64,000 nt of DNA from Serratia microhaemolytica (GCF_004011885.1 NZ_SBEF01000004.1:1-64000); one strand, 5' to 3'. Shown: positions 11,536 to 24,200, numbered from the stretch's first letter. Notes: generated by a model not told the origin, from the sequence alone. Numbers and translations: made by a program.

Positions 11536-13287
11536 ATGATGAATGATAAAGATCTCTCCACTTGGCAGACGTTCCGTCGCCTTTGGCCAATGATTGCACC
11601 ATTTAAAATTGGCTTGCTGGTAGCGAGTATTGCATTGATTTTGAATGCCGCTGGCGACACTTTTATGATCTACCTGATCAAACCACTGTTGGACGATGGA
11701 TTTGGCAAAGCCGACAGCCGAGTGCTGATGTGGATGCCACTGGTGATCATCGCATTAATGATTATGCGTGGAGTAAGCAGCTTTATCTCCAGTTACTGTC
11801 TCTCTTGGGTCTCTGGCATGGTGGTGATGAAAATGCGCCGCCGCCTATTTGGCCACATGATGGGAATGCCGGTTGCTTTTTTTGACCAGCAGTCGAGTGG
11901 TACCTTACTGTCACGTATCACCTATGATTCGGAACAGGTAGCCGCTTCTTCTTCTAGCACACTGGTGACTGTGGTGCGCGAGGGGGCCTCGATCATCGGG
12001 CTGTTTGTGATGATGTTTTATAACAGTTGGCAACTGTCGCTGATCCTGATCCTACTGGCACCGATAGTCTCCTTTACTATCCGTCTGGTTTCGAAGCGCT
12101 TCCGTAACATCAGCAAAAATATGCAGAATGCGATGGGGCAGGTGACCACCAGTGCGGAACAGATGCTGAAAGGGCATAAAGAGGTGCTAATTTTTGGCGG
12201 CCAAGCGGTGGAAACTGAACGCTTCAATCAGGTCAGTAACCGTATGCGTCAACAAGGGATGAAACTGATCTCAGCTTCATCAATCGCAGACCCCATCATT
12301 CAACTTATCGCTTCATTAGCACTAGCATTTATCCTGTTTGCCGCCAGTTTCCCTATCGTGATGGACACCTTAACACCGGGCACCATCATGGTGGTTTTCT
12401 CTTCAATGCTGGCATTAATGCGGCCTTTGAAATCATTAACCAATGTTAACGCTCAGTTTCAACGCGGTATGGCGGCTTGCCAGACCCTGTTTGCCATTCT
12501 TGATATGGAGCAGGAAAAAGACATTGGAACACGCCAACTAACACGCGCCACCGGGGATATCGAACTGCGCAATGTCAGCTTCACTTATCCTGGACGGGAT
12601 ACCCCGGCACTGCGTGACATCAGCCTGAAAATTGCTGCGGGCAAGACGGTAGCGTTAGTTGGGCGATCAGGCTCTGGTAAATCGACCATCGCTAATTTAC
12701 TGACACGTTTTTATGATATCCAGCAGGGAGAAATTCTGCTTGATGGCCATGAGTTGCGTGAATACACCCTCTCCTCATTACGTAATCAGGTGGCGTTAGT
12801 GTCACAAAATGTCCATCTGTTTAATGACACCATTGCCAACAATATTGCTTACGCGCGTGAGCAGTGCTACAGCCGAGAGCAAATTGAACAAGCTGCTCGA
12901 ATGGCACACGCGATGGATTTTATCGAAAAGATGGAACACGGCTTGGACACGGTGATTGGCGAAAATGGTGTACTGCTTTCTGGTGGGCAGCGGCAACGCA
13001 TCGCGATTGCACGTGCGTTACTGCGTGATTGCCCGATCCTGATCCTGGATGAAGCAACATCGGCGCTGGATACCGAATCTGAACGTGCGATCCAGGCAGC
13101 ACTGGATGAGCTGCAAAAAAACCGTACCTCACTGGTGATCGCCCACCGATTGTCAACCATCGAAAAGGCCGATGAAATTTTGGTAATAGAAGATGGACAA
13201 ATTATTGAACGCGGCCAACATCTGGCGCTGATTGAGCAAAACGGCGCTTATGCACAACTGCACCGTATACAGTTTGGTCAACCATGA
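11536..13287 (+). CDS. msbA: lipid A export ABC transporter MsbA
   Basis: MsbA flips lipid A-core across the inner membrane as a homodimer. The 583-residue chain has six transmembrane helices (residues about 20-320) followed by the ABC domain. That domain has Walker [10 protein letters not shown], signature [16 protein letters not shown], Walker [13 protein letters not shown] and the switch His in VIAHRLST. It is essentially colinear with E. coli MsbA (582 residues). Its stop overlaps the lpxK start (ATGA), so the two essential LPS genes are translationally coupled. Confidence 0.97.
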   Translation: MMNDKDLSTWQTFRRLWPMIAPFKIGLLVASIALILNAAGDTFMIYLIKPLLDDGFGKADSRVLMWMPLVIIALMIMRGVSSFISSYCLSWVSGMVVMKMRRRLFGHMMGMPVAFFDQQSSGTLLSRITYDSEQVAASSSSTLVTVVREGASIIGLFVMMFYNSWQLSLILILLAPIVSFTIRLVSKRFRNISKNMQNAMGQVTTSAEQMLKGHKEVLIFGGQAVETERFNQVSNRMRQQGMKLISASSIADPIIQLIASLALAFILFAASFPIVMDTLTPGTIMVVFSSMLALMRPLKSLTNVNAQFQRGMAACQTLFAILDMEQEKDIGTRQLTRATGDIELRNVSFTYPGRDTPALRDISLKIAAGKTVALVGRSGSGKSTIANLLTRFYDIQQGEILLDGHELREYTLSSLRNQVALVSQNVHLFNDTIANNIAYAREQCYSREQIEQAARMAHAMDFIEKMEHGLDTVIGENGVLLSGGQRQRIAIARALLRDCPILILDEATSALDTESERAIQAALDELQKNRTSLVIAHRLSTIEKADEILVIEDGQIIERGQHLALIEQNGAYAQLHRIQFGQP

Positions 13288-14261
13288 TTGAGCGTATCTG
13301 GTCGGGACGTTCGCCGCTCTATCTACTGTTATTGCCACTCAGTTGGCTTTATGGCTTGGTAAGCACACTGATCCGCCTGAGTTACCGCTACGGCTGGCGT
13401 GCAAGCTGGCGCGCACCGGTACCGGTGGTGGTGGTCGGCAATCTGACTGCTGGTGGAAATGGCAAAACACCGCTGGTGATATGGCTGGTGCAACAGTTAC
13501 AGCAGCAGGGTTACCGCGTCGGCGTGGTATCACGTGGTTATGGCGGCAAAGCCGAACACTATCCGCTGCTGGTAGGCCCAGAAACCACTAGCGAACAGGC
13601 CGGTGATGAGCCAGTGTTGATCTATCAGCGTACTGCGGCAGCGATGTCGATCGCGCCACAACGTGTTGCTGCTGTTCAGGCACTGCTAGAGAGGCACCAA
13701 GTTGATATCGTTATCACTGATGATGGATTGCAGCACTATGCATTACAACGTGATTTTGAACTGGTGGTAATCGACGGCGTGCGCCGTTTCGGCAACGGCT
13801 GGTGGTTACCTGCTGGCCCAATGCGTGAACGGGCTTCACGACTGCAACAGGTCGATGCCTGCGTCACCAACGGTGGGACGGCCCAACCGGGTGAGATTGC
13901 GATGCAGTTGTTGCCACAGTCAGCGGTCAATCTGTTAACGGGTGAGCGGCGGCCAGTGGTGGAGTTGCAGCGGGTTGTGGCGATGGCGGGAATTGGACAC
14001 CCAGCACGTTTTTTTACCACACTGGCACAGTTGGCGGTCAACGTCGAGCAGCAAGTTCCGTTCGCCGATCACCAGGCTTACACACTGGCACAGTTATCGA
14101 CATTGGCTGGTGATGAGCAAGTGTTATTAATGACAGAAAAGGATGCCGTTAAATGCCGCACCTTTGCCCAAGCTAACTGGTGGTATTTGCCGGTCGATGC
14201 GCAGCTCCCAGTCGCACAAGGGGAGCGACTGGTGCAGCGAATTATTGCATTAATCAAGTAA
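13284..14261 (+). CDS. lpxK: tetraacyldisaccharide 4'-kinase LpxK
   Basis: LpxK phosphorylates the 4' position of the lipid A disaccharide at the inner membrane. The 325-residue protein has an N-terminal membrane-associated helix ([17 protein letters not shown]), the P-loop [12 protein letters not shown] near residues 52-63 and the [14 protein letters not shown] motif. It overlaps msbA by four bases. In E. coli ycaQ follows; here the next gene is ycaR after 107 bp. Confidence 0.95.
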   Translation: MIERIWSGRSPLYLLLLPLSWLYGLVSTLIRLSYRYGWRASWRAPVPVVVVGNLTAGGNGKTPLVIWLVQQLQQQGYRVGVVSRGYGGKAEHYPLLVGPETTSEQAGDEPVLIYQRTAAAMSIAPQRVAAVQALLERHQVDIVITDDGLQHYALQRDFELVVIDGVRRFGNGWWLPAGPMRERASRLQQVDACVTNGGTAQPGEIAMQLLPQSAVNLLTGERRPVVELQRVVAMAGIGHPARFFTTLAQLAVNVEQQVPFADHQAYTLAQLSTLAGDEQVLLMTEKDAVKCRTFAQANWWYLPVDAQLPVAQGERLVQRIIALIK

Positions 14262-14368
14262 ATTGAGTGCGTTGGTCGCGATATGCCAACGGTTGGTCAA
14301 TAATATAATAAATTTACTGTGACACCCTGCAGAATAGATGCAGCGTTGCCCAGTTATGAGGAGAAAAT

Positions 14369-14551
14369 ATGGATCACCGTCTGCTGGAAATTGTTGTCTG
14401 CCCAGTTTGTCATGCTCCACTCACGTTTAATAAACAGCAGCAGGAACTGATTTGCAAAATTGATGCATTGGCTTATCCGGTGCGTGATGGCATTCCGGTG
14501 CTGCTGGAAAATGAAGCGCGTCAATTATCAGCAAGCGAGTTGGCGTTATGA
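14369..14551 (+). CDS. ycaR: Trm112-like zinc-ribbon protein YcaR
   Basis: A 60-residue protein of the UPF0434/Trm112 family with one conserved CPVC pair (residues 11-14) and [11 protein letters not shown] near the C-terminus, matching E. coli YcaR. It is preceded by GAGGAG and its end overlaps the kdsB start by four bases, so it is made together with KdsB. Its biochemical role in bacteria is not established. Confidence 0.93.
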   Translation: MDHRLLEIVVCPVCHAPLTFNKQQQELICKIDALAYPVRDGIPVLLENEARQLSASELAL

Positions 14552-15300
14552 GTTTTATTGCGATTATTCCGGCACGTTACGCCTCTAGCCGTCTACCGGG
14601 TAAACCGCTGGCGGATATTGGCGGTAAACCGATGGTAGTGCATGTCATGGAGCGAGCTAAGCAATCGGGTGCAGAGCGTGTGATTGTGGCGACTGATCAT
14701 GCTGAAGTCGCTACTGCCGTGACTGCTGCAGGGGGCGAGGTCTGCATGACGCGTGCTGATCATCAATCTGGCACTGAACGGCTGGCTGAAGTGATCACGC
14801 GGTGTGGTTTTAGTGATGATCAAATCATCGTCAATGTGCAGGGTGATGAACCGCTGATCCCACCGGTGATTGTGCGCCAGGTAGCGGAAAATTTAGCCAA
14901 CAGTTGTGCCGGCATGGCGACGCTGGCAGTACCGATCGAAACATACGAAGAGGCATTTAACCCTAATGTGGTGAAAGTGGTTACTGATGCGCAAGGCTAT
15001 GCGCTCTACTTCTCACGTGCCACGATCCCTTGGGATCGTGAACGTTTTGCACAGGCAGAAGTACAAATCGGCAACAGCCTACTGCGTCACATTGGCATCT
15101 ATGCTTATCGTGCTGGGTTTGTGCGCCGTTACGTCAGTTGGCAGCCCAGTCAACTGGAGCAAATTGAGTTACTGGAGCAACTGCGTGTGCTGTGGTACGG
15201 CGAGAAAATTCATGTTGCAGTTGCTGCAGAGACGCCGACTGCCGGCGTCGATACCGCAGAAGATTTACAGCGTGTACGCAACAGCCTATCGTCAAACTGA
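14548..15300 (+). CDS. kdsB: CMP-KDO synthetase KdsB
   Basis: KdsB activates KDO as CMP-KDO for the LPS inner core, in the cytoplasm. The 250-residue chain shows the nucleotidyltransferase signature [15 protein letters not shown] at residues 6-20 and the [11 protein letters not shown] motif, and the length matches the family. It is coupled to ycaR by ATGA. It completes a small LPS cluster with msbA and lpxK. Confidence 0.96.
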   Translation: MSFIAIIPARYASSRLPGKPLADIGGKPMVVHVMERAKQSGAERVIVATDHAEVATAVTAAGGEVCMTRADHQSGTERLAEVITRCGFSDDQIIVNVQGDEPLIPPVIVRQVAENLANSCAGMATLAVPIETYEEAFNPNVVKVVTDAQGYALYFSRATIPWDRERFAQAEVQIGNSLLRHIGIYAYRAGFVRRYVSWQPSQLEQIELLEQLRVLWYGEKIHVAVAAETPTAGVDTAEDLQRVRNSLSSN

Positions 15301-15339
15301 GCACCAATGATAGCCAACCACGCAGCGGAGCAAGCACTG

Positions 15340-16125
15340 ATGCAGGATCGCAATTTTGATGACATGGCAGAAAAATTTGCCCGTAATATCTACGGCACCA
15401 GTAAAGGGCAGATCCGTCAAGCGGTATTATGGCAGGATCTGAGCACGTTATTGACACAACTGCCAGCCAGACCACTGCGTATTTTGGATGCAGGTGGAGG
15501 CGAGGGACAGATTGCTTGTCAACTGGCTGCATTGGGGCACCAGGTGTTGCTCTGTGATCTCTCTGCAGAAATGTTGCAGCGTGCGGTGTTATTGGCACAG
15601 CGCCAAGGTGTCAGCAACAACATGCAGTTTGTTCATAGCTCGGTGCAACAGATCCCGCAACATTTAGCGCAACCGGTAGATCTGATATTGTTCCATGCCG
15701 TGCTAGAGTGGATAGCGGAGCCTGAGTCTGCATTACAGACGCTATTTAACTGCCTGTTACCGGGCGGCGCGCTATCGCTGATGTTTTTCAATGCCAACGG
15801 GTTGCTAATGCGCAACGTGGTACTGGGAAATTTTCATTTGGTGGCGGGTGAACAGAGAAGACGACGCGAACGCTCATTGTCGCCACTCTATCCACGGCAG
15901 CCCGAGCAAGTTTACCAGTGGCTGACACAGCTAGGAATGGAGATCTCAGGCAAAACCGGTGTGCGCGTGTTTCACGACTATCTGCAGAACAGAGAATTGC
16001 AGACGGAAAAGTTTGCCGATTTACTGGCATTAGAACAGCAGTATTGCCGCCAAGAACCTTATATAAGTTTGGGGCGCTATATTCATGTGATGGCGCATAA
16101 ACCCAACCGGAAGGAAAAGTTATGA
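15340..16125 (+). CDS. cmoM: tRNA 5-carboxymethoxyuridine methyltransferase CmoM
   Basis: CmoM (formerly SmtA) methylates cmo5U34 of certain tRNAs using SAM. The methyltransferase motif [12 protein letters not shown] and the [10 protein letters not shown] motif are present. ATG 15340 is chosen because E. coli CmoM begins MQDRNFDD and GGAG precedes it; an ATG 11 codons upstream has no ribosome site. It overlaps mukF by four bases, the same arrangement as in E. coli where it heads the muk operon. Confidence 0.93.
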   Translation: MQDRNFDDMAEKFARNIYGTSKGQIRQAVLWQDLSTLLTQLPARPLRILDAGGGEGQIACQLAALGHQVLLCDLSAEMLQRAVLLAQRQGVSNNMQFVHSSVQQIPQHLAQPVDLILFHAVLEWIAEPESALQTLFNCLLPGGALSLMFFNANGLLMRNVVLGNFHLVAGEQRRRRERSLSPLYPRQPEQVYQWLTQLGMEISGKTGVRVFHDYLQNRELQTEKFADLLALEQQYCRQEPYISLGRYIHVMAHKPNRKEKL

Positions 16126-17444
16126 GTGAATTTTCCCAGACACTCCCTGATCTGGTTGCCTGGGCTCGGAAAAATGACTTTTCGATCTCGCTTCCTGCCG
16201 AACGTCTTGCTTTCCTACTGGCGATTGCCACGCTAAATAGCGAACGGCTAGAGGGGGAGATGAGCGAAGGTGAGCTGATTGATGCATTTCGTCATGTCAG
16301 CAAAGAGTTTGCACAGACCGATGAAACGATAGCCATCCGTGCCAATAATGCGATTAATGATCTGGTACGGCAGCGCTTATTAAACCGTTTTACCAGCGAA
16401 ATGGCAGAAGGCCATGCTATTTATCGTTTAACACCATTGGCGATTGGCATCACCGATTACTACATTCGGCAGCGTGAATTTTCTACCTTGCGCTTGTCGA
16501 TGCAGCTATCGATGGTGGCACAGGAATTAAAACAGGCCGCCGATGCAGCTGATGAAGGCGGCGATGAGTTTCATTGGCACCGAAATGTATTTGCTCCACT
16601 AAAATATTCAGTAGCAGAAATTTTTGACAGTATTGATCTGACCCAACGGCTGATGGATCAACAGCAGCAGAGTGTAAAAGAAGATATTGCTGCCCTGCTT
16701 AATCAGGATTGGCGCGCAGCGATTGCCAGTTGTGAACAGCTGCTATCAGAGACCTCGGTGACGCTACGTGAACTGCAAGATACCCTTGAGGCGGCAGGCG
16801 ATAAATTACAGGCACATCTATTACGTATTCAGGATGCAACGCAGGGCACACTCGAATTAGCGCAGGTCGATAAATTGGTACTCGATCTGCAAAATAAGCT
16901 GGATCGGATTATTAGTTGGGGACAACAGGCGATTGATTTGTGGATCGGCTATGATCGTCATGTACACAAATTTATCCGTACTGCAATTGATATGGATAAA
17001 AATCGCGTCTTTGCACAACGGCTACGCCAATCGGTACAAAATTATTTTGAAAACCCGTGGGCGCTGACTTACGCCAATGCAGATCGCCTACTCGATATGC
17101 GTGATGAAGAACTGATGTTGCGTAGCGAAGAAGTCACGGGTGAATTACCCGCTGACTTGGAGTATGAAGAGTTCAGTGAAATCCATGAACAGTTGGCTCA
17201 GATGATCGAACTGGCATTACAGCGTTATCAACAACAGCAGATCCCGCTAAATTTAGCCGCAGTGATGCGTGAATATTTGGCACAATATCCGCGAGCACGT
17301 CATTTTGATATTGCTCGCATCGTGGTCGACCAGGCGGTGCGCCTTGGTGTGGCTGAAGCTGATTTTTCCGGATTGTCGGCCGAATGGCAGGCAATCAATG
17401 ATTACGGAGCCAAGGTGCAGGCCCATGTCATCGACAAATATTGA
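16122..17444 (+). CDS. mukF: chromosome partition protein MukF (kleisin)
   Basis: MukF is the kleisin of the MukBEF condensin. It has an N-terminal winged-helix dimerisation domain, a central helical region (residues about 120-320) and a C-terminal winged helix that contacts the MukB head. At 440 residues it is exactly the E. coli length. It is coupled to cmoM at its start, and mukE begins inside its 3' end by 20 bp. Confidence 0.96.
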   Translation: MSEFSQTLPDLVAWARKNDFSISLPAERLAFLLAIATLNSERLEGEMSEGELIDAFRHVSKEFAQTDETIAIRANNAINDLVRQRLLNRFTSEMAEGHAIYRLTPLAIGITDYYIRQREFSTLRLSMQLSMVAQELKQAADAADEGGDEFHWHRNVFAPLKYSVAEIFDSIDLTQRLMDQQQQSVKEDIAALLNQDWRAAIASCEQLLSETSVTLRELQDTLEAAGDKLQAHLLRIQDATQGTLELAQVDKLVLDLQNKLDRIISWGQQAIDLWIGYDRHVHKFIRTAIDMDKNRVFAQRLRQSVQNYFENPWALTYANADRLLDMRDEELMLRSEEVTGELPADLEYEEFSEIHEQLAQMIELALQRYQQQQIPLNLAAVMREYLAQYPRARHFDIARIVVDQAVRLGVAEADFSGLSAEWQAINDYGAKVQAHVIDKY

Positions 17445-18144
17445 ACAAATAATGCCAATCAAATTGGCCAAAGCGTTAGCTAACGCACTATTTCCAGCGC
17501 TAGATAGTCAATTGCGGGCTGGACGTCACATCGGGATTGATGAACTGGACAACCATGCTTTTTTGATGGACTTTCAGGATGAACTGGAGCTGTTTTATGC
17601 CCGCTACAATGTTGAACTAATCCGAGCGCCGGAGGGGTTTTTCTATCTGCGACCACGTTCAACGACATTGATCTCGCGCTCGGTGCTGTCGGAGCTGGAT
17701 ATGATGGTCGGCAAAATTCTCTGCTACCTCTACCTTAGCCCAGAGCGTTTGGCACATGAAGGCATTTTCAGTCAACAGGATCTCTATGAAGAGCTGCTGG
17801 CACTGGCGGATGAAAGTCGGTTACTGAAACTAGTCAATCAACGTTCTACCGGTTCGGATCTGGATCGGCAGAAATTGCAGGAAAAAGTGCGCGCTTCATT
17901 GAACCGCTTACGCCGTTTGGGCATGGTCTATTTTATGGCCAACGACAACAACAAATTCCGTATCACCGAATCGGTGTTCCGTTTTGGTGCAGATGTACGC
18001 AGCGGCGATGATCCACGCGAAGCACAATTACGCATGATCCGTGATGGTGAAGCGATGCCGATTGACAGCAGCCTATCACTCAGTGATGTTAACGAAGGGC
18101 AACGAGAAGCCTCCACAGAGAGCGCAGAGGATGAACAGGAATGA
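17425..18144 (+). CDS. mukE: chromosome partition protein MukE (KITE)
   Basis: MukE binds MukF as a dimer and bridges it to MukB. ATG 17425 (MSSTNIEQ) matches the E. coli start and gives 239 residues; a second ATG at 17452 (MPIKLAKAL) is possible. The core [21 protein letters not shown] and the C-terminal FRFGADVR region are strongly conserved, followed by an acidic tail. It overlaps mukF by 20 bp and mukB by four, so stoichiometry is probably set by coupling. Confidence 0.95.
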   Translation: MSSTNIEQIMPIKLAKALANALFPALDSQLRAGRHIGIDELDNHAFLMDFQDELELFYARYNVELIRAPEGFFYLRPRSTTLISRSVLSELDMMVGKILCYLYLSPERLAHEGIFSQQDLYEELLALADESRLLKLVNQRSTGSDLDRQKLQEKVRASLNRLRRLGMVYFMANDNNKFRITESVFRFGADVRSGDDPREAQLRMIRDGEAMPIDSSLSLSDVNEGQREASTESAEDEQE

Positions 18145-21100
18145 TTGAACGCGGTAAATTTCGCTCATTGACACTGGTTAACTGGAACGGTTTTTTTGCC
18201 CGCACCTTTGATCTTGATGAGTTGGTCACCACACTCTCTGGCGGCAACGGGGCCGGTAAATCAACCACAATGGCAGCGTTTGTCACCGCGCTGATCCCCG
18301 ATCTCACGCTGCTGCATTTTCGTAACACCACCGAAGCCGGTGCCACCAGTGGCTCACGCGACAAAGGGCTACACGGTAAATTGCGTGCTGGCGTCTGTTA
18401 TTCGTTACTGGATGTAGTCAACTCACGTCATCAGCGTGTTCTGGTTGGCGTACGGCTACAGCAAGTTGCTGGGCGTGATCGTAAAGTCGATATTAAACCG
18501 TTTACTATTCACGGATTACCGGTGGCAGTAAAACCGACGGAACTATTAACCCAGCAAGTGGCGGAACGCCAGGCACGAGTGCTGTCGCTGCTTGAGTTGA
18601 AAGAGCGGGTGGAAGCGATCGAAGGCTGCCAGTTTAAACAGTTCAACTCGATCACCGATTACCACTCCTTGATGTTTGATCTCGGCGTGATCCCGAAACG
18701 CCTGCGCTCTTCTGCCGATCGCAGCAAATTTTACCGTTTGATTGAAGCCTCATTGTATGGCGGCATCTCCAGTGCGATCACGCGTTCACTGCGTGACTAC
18801 CTGCTACCAGAAAACAGTGGCGTGCGAAAAGCGTTTCAGGATATGGAAGCCGCGCTGCGTGAAAATCGCATGACCCTGGAAGCGATACGCGTTACCCAGT
18901 CGGATCGTGATCTGTTCAAACACCTGATCTCTGAAGCCACAAGCTATGTTGCTGCCGATTACATGCGCCATGCTAACGAACGGCGCGTTCATTTGGAAAG
19001 TGCATTGCTACTGCGCAACGATCTGCTTGGCAGCCGACGCCAACTGGCTAATGAACAGTTGCGCCATGTCGAAATGGCGCGTGAGCTGGACGAACAGAAC
19101 CATGCAGAGTCTGATCTGGAAACCGATTATCAGGCAGCCAGTGATCACCTCAATTTAGTGCAAACTGCGATGCGTCAACAGGAGAAGATCGAACGTTATC
19201 AAAACGATCTGGAAGAGTTGACCTACCGCTTAGAAGAGCAGAATGAGGTGGTAGCGGAAGCGGCTGAACAGCAGGCCGAGCATGAAGCCTTGGCTGAAGC
19301 CGCAGAACTGGAAGTCGACGAATTGAAAAGCCAGCTTGCTGATTATCAGCAAGCACTGGATGTGCAGCAAACACGCGCGATCCAGTATCAACAAGCATTA
19401 CAGGCACTGGAGCGTGCGCGCGCCCTGTGCCAGTTGCCTGAGTTAAATGCTGAAAATTCAGCACACTGGCTAGAACAGTTTTCACAACGTGAACAGCAGG
19501 CGACACAGACGCTATTGCAACTGGAACAGCGCCTCAGTGTGGCGGATGCAGCCTATAACCAATTTGAACAAGCTTACCAACTGGTCAGCAAAATAGCCGG
19601 TGAAGTGAGCCGCAGCGAGGCTTGGCAAACTGCACGTGAACGACTGCGTGAATGGCCATCGCAGCAACATCAGGCTGCTCGGGTACAACCGCTAGCGTTA
19701 CGCCTATCGGAATTAGAGCAGCGTTTGCGTGCCCAACAAGAGGCAGAACGACTACTGCAAGAGTTTTGTAAGCGTCATGGTGAGAGTCACCAGGCAGAAG
19801 AACTGGAAGCGGTGCAACAACAGTTGGAGCAGCATTTAGCGCTACTCTCTGACAGCGTTAGCGAAGCAGGCGAGCGCAAGATGGAAATGCGCCAACAGCT
19901 TGCGCAACTTCAGCAGCGGATCAAAGAGCTTACTGCGCGAGCGCCAATATGGTTGGCAGCGCAAGAGCCATTGCAACAACTGAGTGAACAGAGTGGCGAA
20001 AGCTTCGAAGATAGCCAGCAAGTCACTGAATATATGCAGCAACTGCTTGAACGCGAACGCGAAGCCAGTGTCGAGCGTGACGAGGTAGGTAACCGTAAGC
20101 GTGCGATTGAAGCGGAAATTGAGCGGTTGGCACAACCGGGCGGTGCAGAAGATCCACGTCTAGTTAACCTGGCTGAACGTTTTGGAGGTGTGCTGTTATC
20201 GGAGATTTATGATGACGTCACCCTCGACGATGCGCCTTACTTCTCTGCGTTGTATGGCCCCTCACGTCACGCCATTGTCGTGCCGGATTTGTCACTGATC
20301 CGTGAAATGCTCAACGGATTGGAAGAGTGCCCTGAAGACCTCTATCTGATTGAAGGTGATCCGCAATCATTTGATGACAGCGTATTCAGTGTCGAAGAAC
20401 AAACCAACGCAGTGGTAGTGAAAATAGCCGATCGCCAGTGGCGCTATTCACGCTATCCCGAAGTGCCACTGTTTGGCCGTGCGGCACGTGAAAGCCGACT
20501 GGAAGTCCTCAATGCGGAACGTGATGCCTTGGCTGAACGTTATGCCACTTTATCGTTTGATGTACAAAAAATTCAGCGAGCACATCAGGCATTCAGCCGC
20601 TTTATTGGTAGCCATTTAGCGGTTGCGTTTGAGGATGACCCGGAACAGCAGATCCGCCAGCTCAACCAGCAGCGCAGTGAAATCGAGCGAGCGCTGAATA
20701 ACCACGAATTGCAGAACCAGCAGCAGCAACAGCAATATGAACGAGCCAAAGAAGGGATTGCTGCACTTAACCGATTGATCCCACTAGTGCCGTTGTTATG
20801 TGATGACACACTGCCAGATCGCTATGAAGAGATCCAGGCTGAAATGGAGGAGGCACAGGAGGCCGCACACTACATCCAGCAGCATGGCCGTTCATTAAGT
20901 GAACTGGAACCGCTGTTGGCGGTGTTACAGAGTGATCCACAGCAACACCAGCAATTACAACAACAATATCAACAAGCAGAAGAAATTCAGCGGCAGAGTA
21001 AACAGCAGGTGTTTGCTCTGAGCGAAGTGGTTCAGCGCCGAGCACACTTTAATTATGAAGAAGCGGCAGGGATACAGAATGCCGACAATGATCTGAACGA

Positions 21101-22601
21101 CAAATTGCGTCAGCAACTGGTACAAGCAGAGGCACAGCGCAGCCGAGCTCGCGAGCAGTTGCGCCAGGCACAAAGTCAGTTTGGTCAATATAATCAAACT
21201 TTGGCTTCACTAAAAAGTTCCTACGATGCTAAGCGTGACATGCTAAAAGAGCTTAGCCAAGAGTTAGCGGATATCGGCGTTGCCGCAGATGCGCAAGCAG
21301 AACAGCGTGCACGCACGCGCCGTGATGAACTGCACCAGGCATTGAGCGCCAATCGTGCGCGTCATAACCAGTTGGAGAAGCAGATCACTTTCTGTGAAGC
21401 AGAGATGGAGAGCTTACGGAAGAAACTGGGCAAACTGGAGCGGGAGTATTACCAACTGCGCGAACAAGTGGTCACGGCGAAAGCGGGTTGGTGCATGGTA
21501 ATGCGCCTGGTGAAAGATCATGGCATGGAGCGCCGTTTACATCGGCGCGAATTGGCCTACACCAGTGCCGATGAACTGCGTTCGATGTCAGATAAAGCAT
21601 TGGGTGCGCTACGGTTAGCTGTCGCAGATAATGAACACCTGCGTGACGCACTGCGCTTATCAGAAGATCCGAAACGACCAGAACGCAAAGTACAGTTCTA
21701 TGTTGCGGTTTACCAGCATCTGCGTGAACGTATTCGTCAGGATATTATTCGCACTGATGATCCACTGGAAGCAATTGAACAGATGGAGATTGAGCTTGGC
21801 CGTTTGACCGAAGAGCTGACAGCGCGAGAGCAGAAGTTGGCGATCAGTGCCAAGAGTGTCGCCAACATTATCCGCAAAACGATCCAGCGTGAGCAGAATC
21901 GCATCCGAATGCTCAACCAGGGGTTGCAGGCAGTCTCATTTGGTCAAGTGAAGAGTGTGCGACTGAATGTCAATGTGCGTGAAGCTCATGCGACTCTGCT
22001 GACCGTGTTGTCCGAACAGCAGGAACAGCATCAGGATCTGTTTAACAGCAAACATCTCACCTTCTCTGAAGCGTTGGCTAAACTTTATCAGCGACTGAAT
22101 CCACACGTTGATGTTGGGCAGCGTACTGCTCAGACGATGGGTGAAGAGTTGCTCGATTATCGCAACTACCTGGAACTGGAAGTGGAAGTTTTCCGTGGTG
22201 CCGATGGTTGGTTACGTGCTGAGAGTGGCGCACTTTCCACGGGTGAAGCGATTGGTACTGGTATGTCGATCCTGGTAATGGTGGTACAGAGTTGGGAAGA
22301 AGAGTCGCGTCGCTTACGTGGTAAAGATATCTCACCGTGCCGACTGCTGTTTTTGGATGAAGCAGCGCGTCTGGATGCTAAGTCGATCGCTACGCTGTTT
22401 GAATTGTGCGATCGTCTGGAAATGCAGTTGATCATCGCGGCGCCAGAGAATATTAGTCCTGAGAAAGGCACCACTTATAAGCTAGTGCGTAAAGTATTCC
22501 AAGATCATGAGCATGTGCACGTGGTTGGGCTGCGTGGTTTTGCCACTGAACAACCAGCCAGCCAGCCAGAACAGCAGCAGGAACCGACTTCAGGAGCGTG
22601 A
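18141..22601 (+). CDS. mukB: chromosome partition protein MukB (SMC-like ATPase)
   Basis: MukB is the SMC-type motor of MukBEF and organises and segregates the chromosome. The 1486-residue length equals that of E. coli. The head has Walker [10 protein letters not shown] at residues 34-42. Long Gln/Glu-rich coiled coils run from about 270 to 650 and from 790 to 1200 around a hinge (about 650-780). The C-terminal head has the [10 protein letters not shown] signature and Walker [14 protein letters not shown]. The last residues are a [15 protein letters not shown] tail. E. coli has ldtD downstream; here it is absent. Confidence 0.97.
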   Translation: MIERGKFRSLTLVNWNGFFARTFDLDELVTTLSGGNGAGKSTTMAAFVTALIPDLTLLHFRNTTEAGATSGSRDKGLHGKLRAGVCYSLLDVVNSRHQRVLVGVRLQQVAGRDRKVDIKPFTIHGLPVAVKPTELLTQQVAERQARVLSLLELKERVEAIEGCQFKQFNSITDYHSLMFDLGVIPKRLRSSADRSKFYRLIEASLYGGISSAITRSLRDYLLPENSGVRKAFQDMEAALRENRMTLEAIRVTQSDRDLFKHLISEATSYVAADYMRHANERRVHLESALLLRNDLLGSRRQLANEQLRHVEMARELDEQNHAESDLETDYQAASDHLNLVQTAMRQQEKIERYQNDLEELTYRLEEQNEVVAEAAEQQAEHEALAEAAELEVDELKSQLADYQQALDVQQTRAIQYQQALQALERARALCQLPELNAENSAHWLEQFSQREQQATQTLLQLEQRLSVADAAYNQFEQAYQLVSKIAGEVSRSEAWQTARERLREWPSQQHQAARVQPLALRLSELEQRLRAQQEAERLLQEFCKRHGESHQAEELEAVQQQLEQHLALLSDSVSEAGERKMEMRQQLAQLQQRIKELTARAPIWLAAQEPLQQLSEQSGESFEDSQQVTEYMQQLLEREREASVERDEVGNRKRAIEAEIERLAQPGGAEDPRLVNLAERFGGVLLSEIYDDVTLDDAPYFSALYGPSRHAIVVPDLSLIREMLNGLEECPEDLYLIEGDPQSFDDSVFSVEEQTNAVVVKIADRQWRYSRYPEVPLFGRAARESRLEVLNAERDALAERYATLSFDVQKIQRAHQAFSRFIGSHLAVAFEDDPEQQIRQLNQQRSEIERALNNHELQNQQQQQQYERAKEGIAALNRLIPLVPLLCDDTLPDRYEEIQAEMEEAQEAAHYIQQHGRSLSELEPLLAVLQSDPQQHQQLQQQYQQAEEIQRQSKQQVFALSEVVQRRAHFNYEEAAGIQNADNDLNDKLRQQLVQAEAQRSRAREQLRQAQSQFGQYNQTLASLKSSYDAKRDMLKELSQELADIGVAADAQAEQRARTRRDELHQALSANRARHNQLEKQITFCEAEMESLRKKLGKLEREYYQLREQVVTAKAGWCMVMRLVKDHGMERRLHRRELAYTSADELRSMSDKALGALRLAVADNEHLRDALRLSEDPKRPERKVQFYVAVYQHLRERIRQDIIRTDDPLEAIEQMEIELGRLTEELTAREQKLAISAKSVANIIRKTIQREQNRIRMLNQGLQAVSFGQVKSVRLNVNVREAHATLLTVLSEQQEQHQDLFNSKHLTFSEALAKLYQRLNPHVDVGQRTAQTMGEELLDYRNYLELEVEVFRGADGWLRAESGALSTGEAIGTGMSILVMVVQSWEEESRRLRGKDISPCRLLFLDEAARLDAKSIATLFELCDRLEMQLIIAAPENISPEKGTTYKLVRKVFQDHEHVHVVGLRGFATEQPASQPEQQQEPTSGA

Positions 22602-22675
22602 TCGACAGCGGCTTACACTTGCCACTGTGTGGCGAGTGCTGCCGTCTCGCGGTTATGGTTAGTTGCCACAACTGG

Positions 22676-22713
22676 AGATACTTCGAACAGCAAAGCGACT
22701 TTTCGAAGTATCT
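22676..22713. terminator. hairpin between mukB and ecotin genes
   Basis: A 12-bp stem, AGATACTTCGAA/TTCGAAGTATCT, with a 14-base loop lies between the convergent mukB and eco genes. It is followed on the + strand by TTGAGGTGATTTTTAAC. It could serve as a bidirectional terminator, though the T run is offset. Confidence 0.5.
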
Positions 22714-22737
22714 TGAGGTGATTTTTAACTACGGCGA

Positions 22738-23250
22738 TTATTTTGCAATCGCTTTATTTATGGTGCTACTGGCTTCCCAAATACGGTAACGCACTTCAAC
22801 GCCATTAGGGACATAAACCACAATCGGCAATCGGCTGTTGTAGCGACGGATCGCCTCATGTCCTAAGTGAGCGACGACAAATTTAGGCCGTCTGGTATCA
22901 TCAATACAAGCCATCATGGTGCTGGCAGGCACGGAAATACTGGTCAGTACCAGATACTCATACCCCCAACCTGTCAACATATTGCTTTCAAGCTGTCCAC
23001 CCATCATATGGCGGTTGCAATCGACCTCTAATGTCTTGCCAATCAACAGCTCAACTTTAAAATTCTCTTCATTTTCCTGCTTGGGTAGATAGATCACCTG
23101 TCGACTCATCCCTTTCTCAGCTTTGGGGAAAGGCGCAATTTTTTCCAGAGGTTTCAGGCTCAAATCGTCTGCGCTAACCGCTGCCGTTGCTACTGAGTTG
23201 ATCGAGGCAAATACTAATAGGCTGATTGATGCCAAGGAGGTAATTTTCAT
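22738..23250 (-). CDS. eco: ecotin, periplasmic serine protease inhibitor
   Basis: Ecotin is a dimeric periplasmic inhibitor of trypsin-fold proteases, including host elastases. The 170-residue precursor has a signal peptide ending near AVSA and the core LEKIAPFPKAEKGMSRQVIYL. The two Cys in VDCNRHMMGG and TMMACID form the conserved disulphide, and the reactive-site loop STMMA carries the P1 Met as in E. coli. ATG 23250 is chosen because AGGA lies seven bases before it. It is monocistronic and flanked by a long gene-poor region. Confidence 0.93.
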   Translation of the reverse strand: MKITSLASISLLVFASINSVATAAVSADDLSLKPLEKIAPFPKAEKGMSRQVIYLPKQENEENFKVELLIGKTLEVDCNRHMMGGQLESNMLTGWGYEYLVLTSISVPASTMMACIDDTRRPKFVVAHLGHEAIRRYNSRLPIVVYVPNGVEVRYRIWEASSTINKAIAK

Positions 23251-23790
23251 CGGTGATCCTTGCAAGTTACAATGTAGGCAGTATACCTATTGCCTTTCAA
23301 CATGCGGACAGAACAAGCTATGCAGGTTACAACGGCTGTCGCGGAGCGTTACCGACCGGTGAGGTGATAGCTTTGCATGTTGAAGTCACTCAGGTATATA
23401 CGTTAACACAATCTATACTGCTGAATTATAGTCAAGTGTTGCCGGTTTAATACTACAAAAAGCAAAGGTATTTGGTAAGAAAATTTATCGATAGCCTATC
23501 ATTATCACGCTCAGTTTGAGCGGGCTTGATAGGATATTGTCATGTTAGTTGAATGTTTTTCCAACATCAGAGAAGGCAGTTATTGGTAGCATGACTCAAC
23601 GCTTACCCGATTATGGCTATGTTATTTGCTATGTTGTCTCCGGGCTGTGCGCTAAATGTCGACGTTATGTATGGATGCGCAATCTCTCGCATTGCCAGAG
23701 CGTTGGCAGATGCTTGACTCAAGTGATTTGCTGAGCCTGTCACGGCACAATGGGGGAAAGCAACGGAGTGCTGCCTGAGTGGTAGTCAAT
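23251..23790. other. gene-poor stretch upstream of eco
   Basis: About 540 bases have no supportable gene. The part next to eco should hold its promoter. An imperfect hairpin (CCTATCA..CGCTCA/TGAGCG..TGATAGG) lies at 23495-23533. Short open frames on the + strand have no ribosome sites or recognisable content, so I regard this as eroded sequence. Confidence 0.45.
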
Positions 23791-23791
23791 G

Positions 23792-23841
23792 AAAAACAAA
23801 AAACCCGCTAACCTTGAACCTAAACAGGCGTGGCTAGCGGG
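23792..23841 (-). terminator. minus-strand Rho-independent terminator
   Basis: Read leftward, a GC-rich stem (CCCGCTA at 23804-23810 with TAGCGGG at 23835-23841, extended by CC/GG) is followed by TTTTTTGTTTTT. It is a strong terminator for leftward transcription from the 23,964-24,527 region. Confidence 0.75.
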
Positions 23842-23963
23842 CTCCACAAAAAAATGGGGATTTCAAAGAAAAGCAGTGGCACTTACTCAGACTCTGGAGC
23901 TGGTGAAAAGTTCTGTCGCACAGCAAAAAATAATAAATATTTTCCGCCGCAGCGACGATGCAA

Positions 23964-24200
23964 TCATCTAGAAAGTGTCTCATTGGCAGCTTCGAACACT
24001 GCAATTAACCAACCTGGCAATGTTAACAATACGTTAGAAATGACATCAATTCTGTCATAGACTGGCGCAGGAATGTTACTACAAGCAGCATCACTAATGA
24101 TTGGCATCACTGGAGCACGGCTTGGTTGCTGCACGATGATCGGAGCAAACAGCAGACTGACGATAAAAAAGCACACAACGCTAACAGAACGGTCAATCAT
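23964..24200 (-). CDS. possible small membrane or exported protein, unknown
   Basis: A 78-residue frame starting at ATG 24200 (or TTG 24215) has an N-terminal hydrophobic stretch SVVCFFIVSLLFAPIIV and a second hydrophobic stretch near its C-terminus (VISNVLLTLPGWLIAVF). Between them are two Cys. It follows grxA by about 60 bp on the same strand and is followed by a strong leftward terminator, which supports a real transcript. I do not recognise the family and the ribosome site is weak. Confidence 0.35.
   Translation of the reverse strand: MIDRSVSVVCFFIVSLLFAPIIVQQPSRAPVMPIISDAACSNIPAPVYDRIDVISNVLLTLPGWLIAVFEAANETLSR

Noticed and set aside
22598..22789. A 63-codon frame overlapping the mukB stop and the eco 3' end
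   Set aside because: It would start at GTG within the mukB stop and run through the terminator hairpin into eco on the other strand. Cys/Trp-rich, unlike a real small protein.
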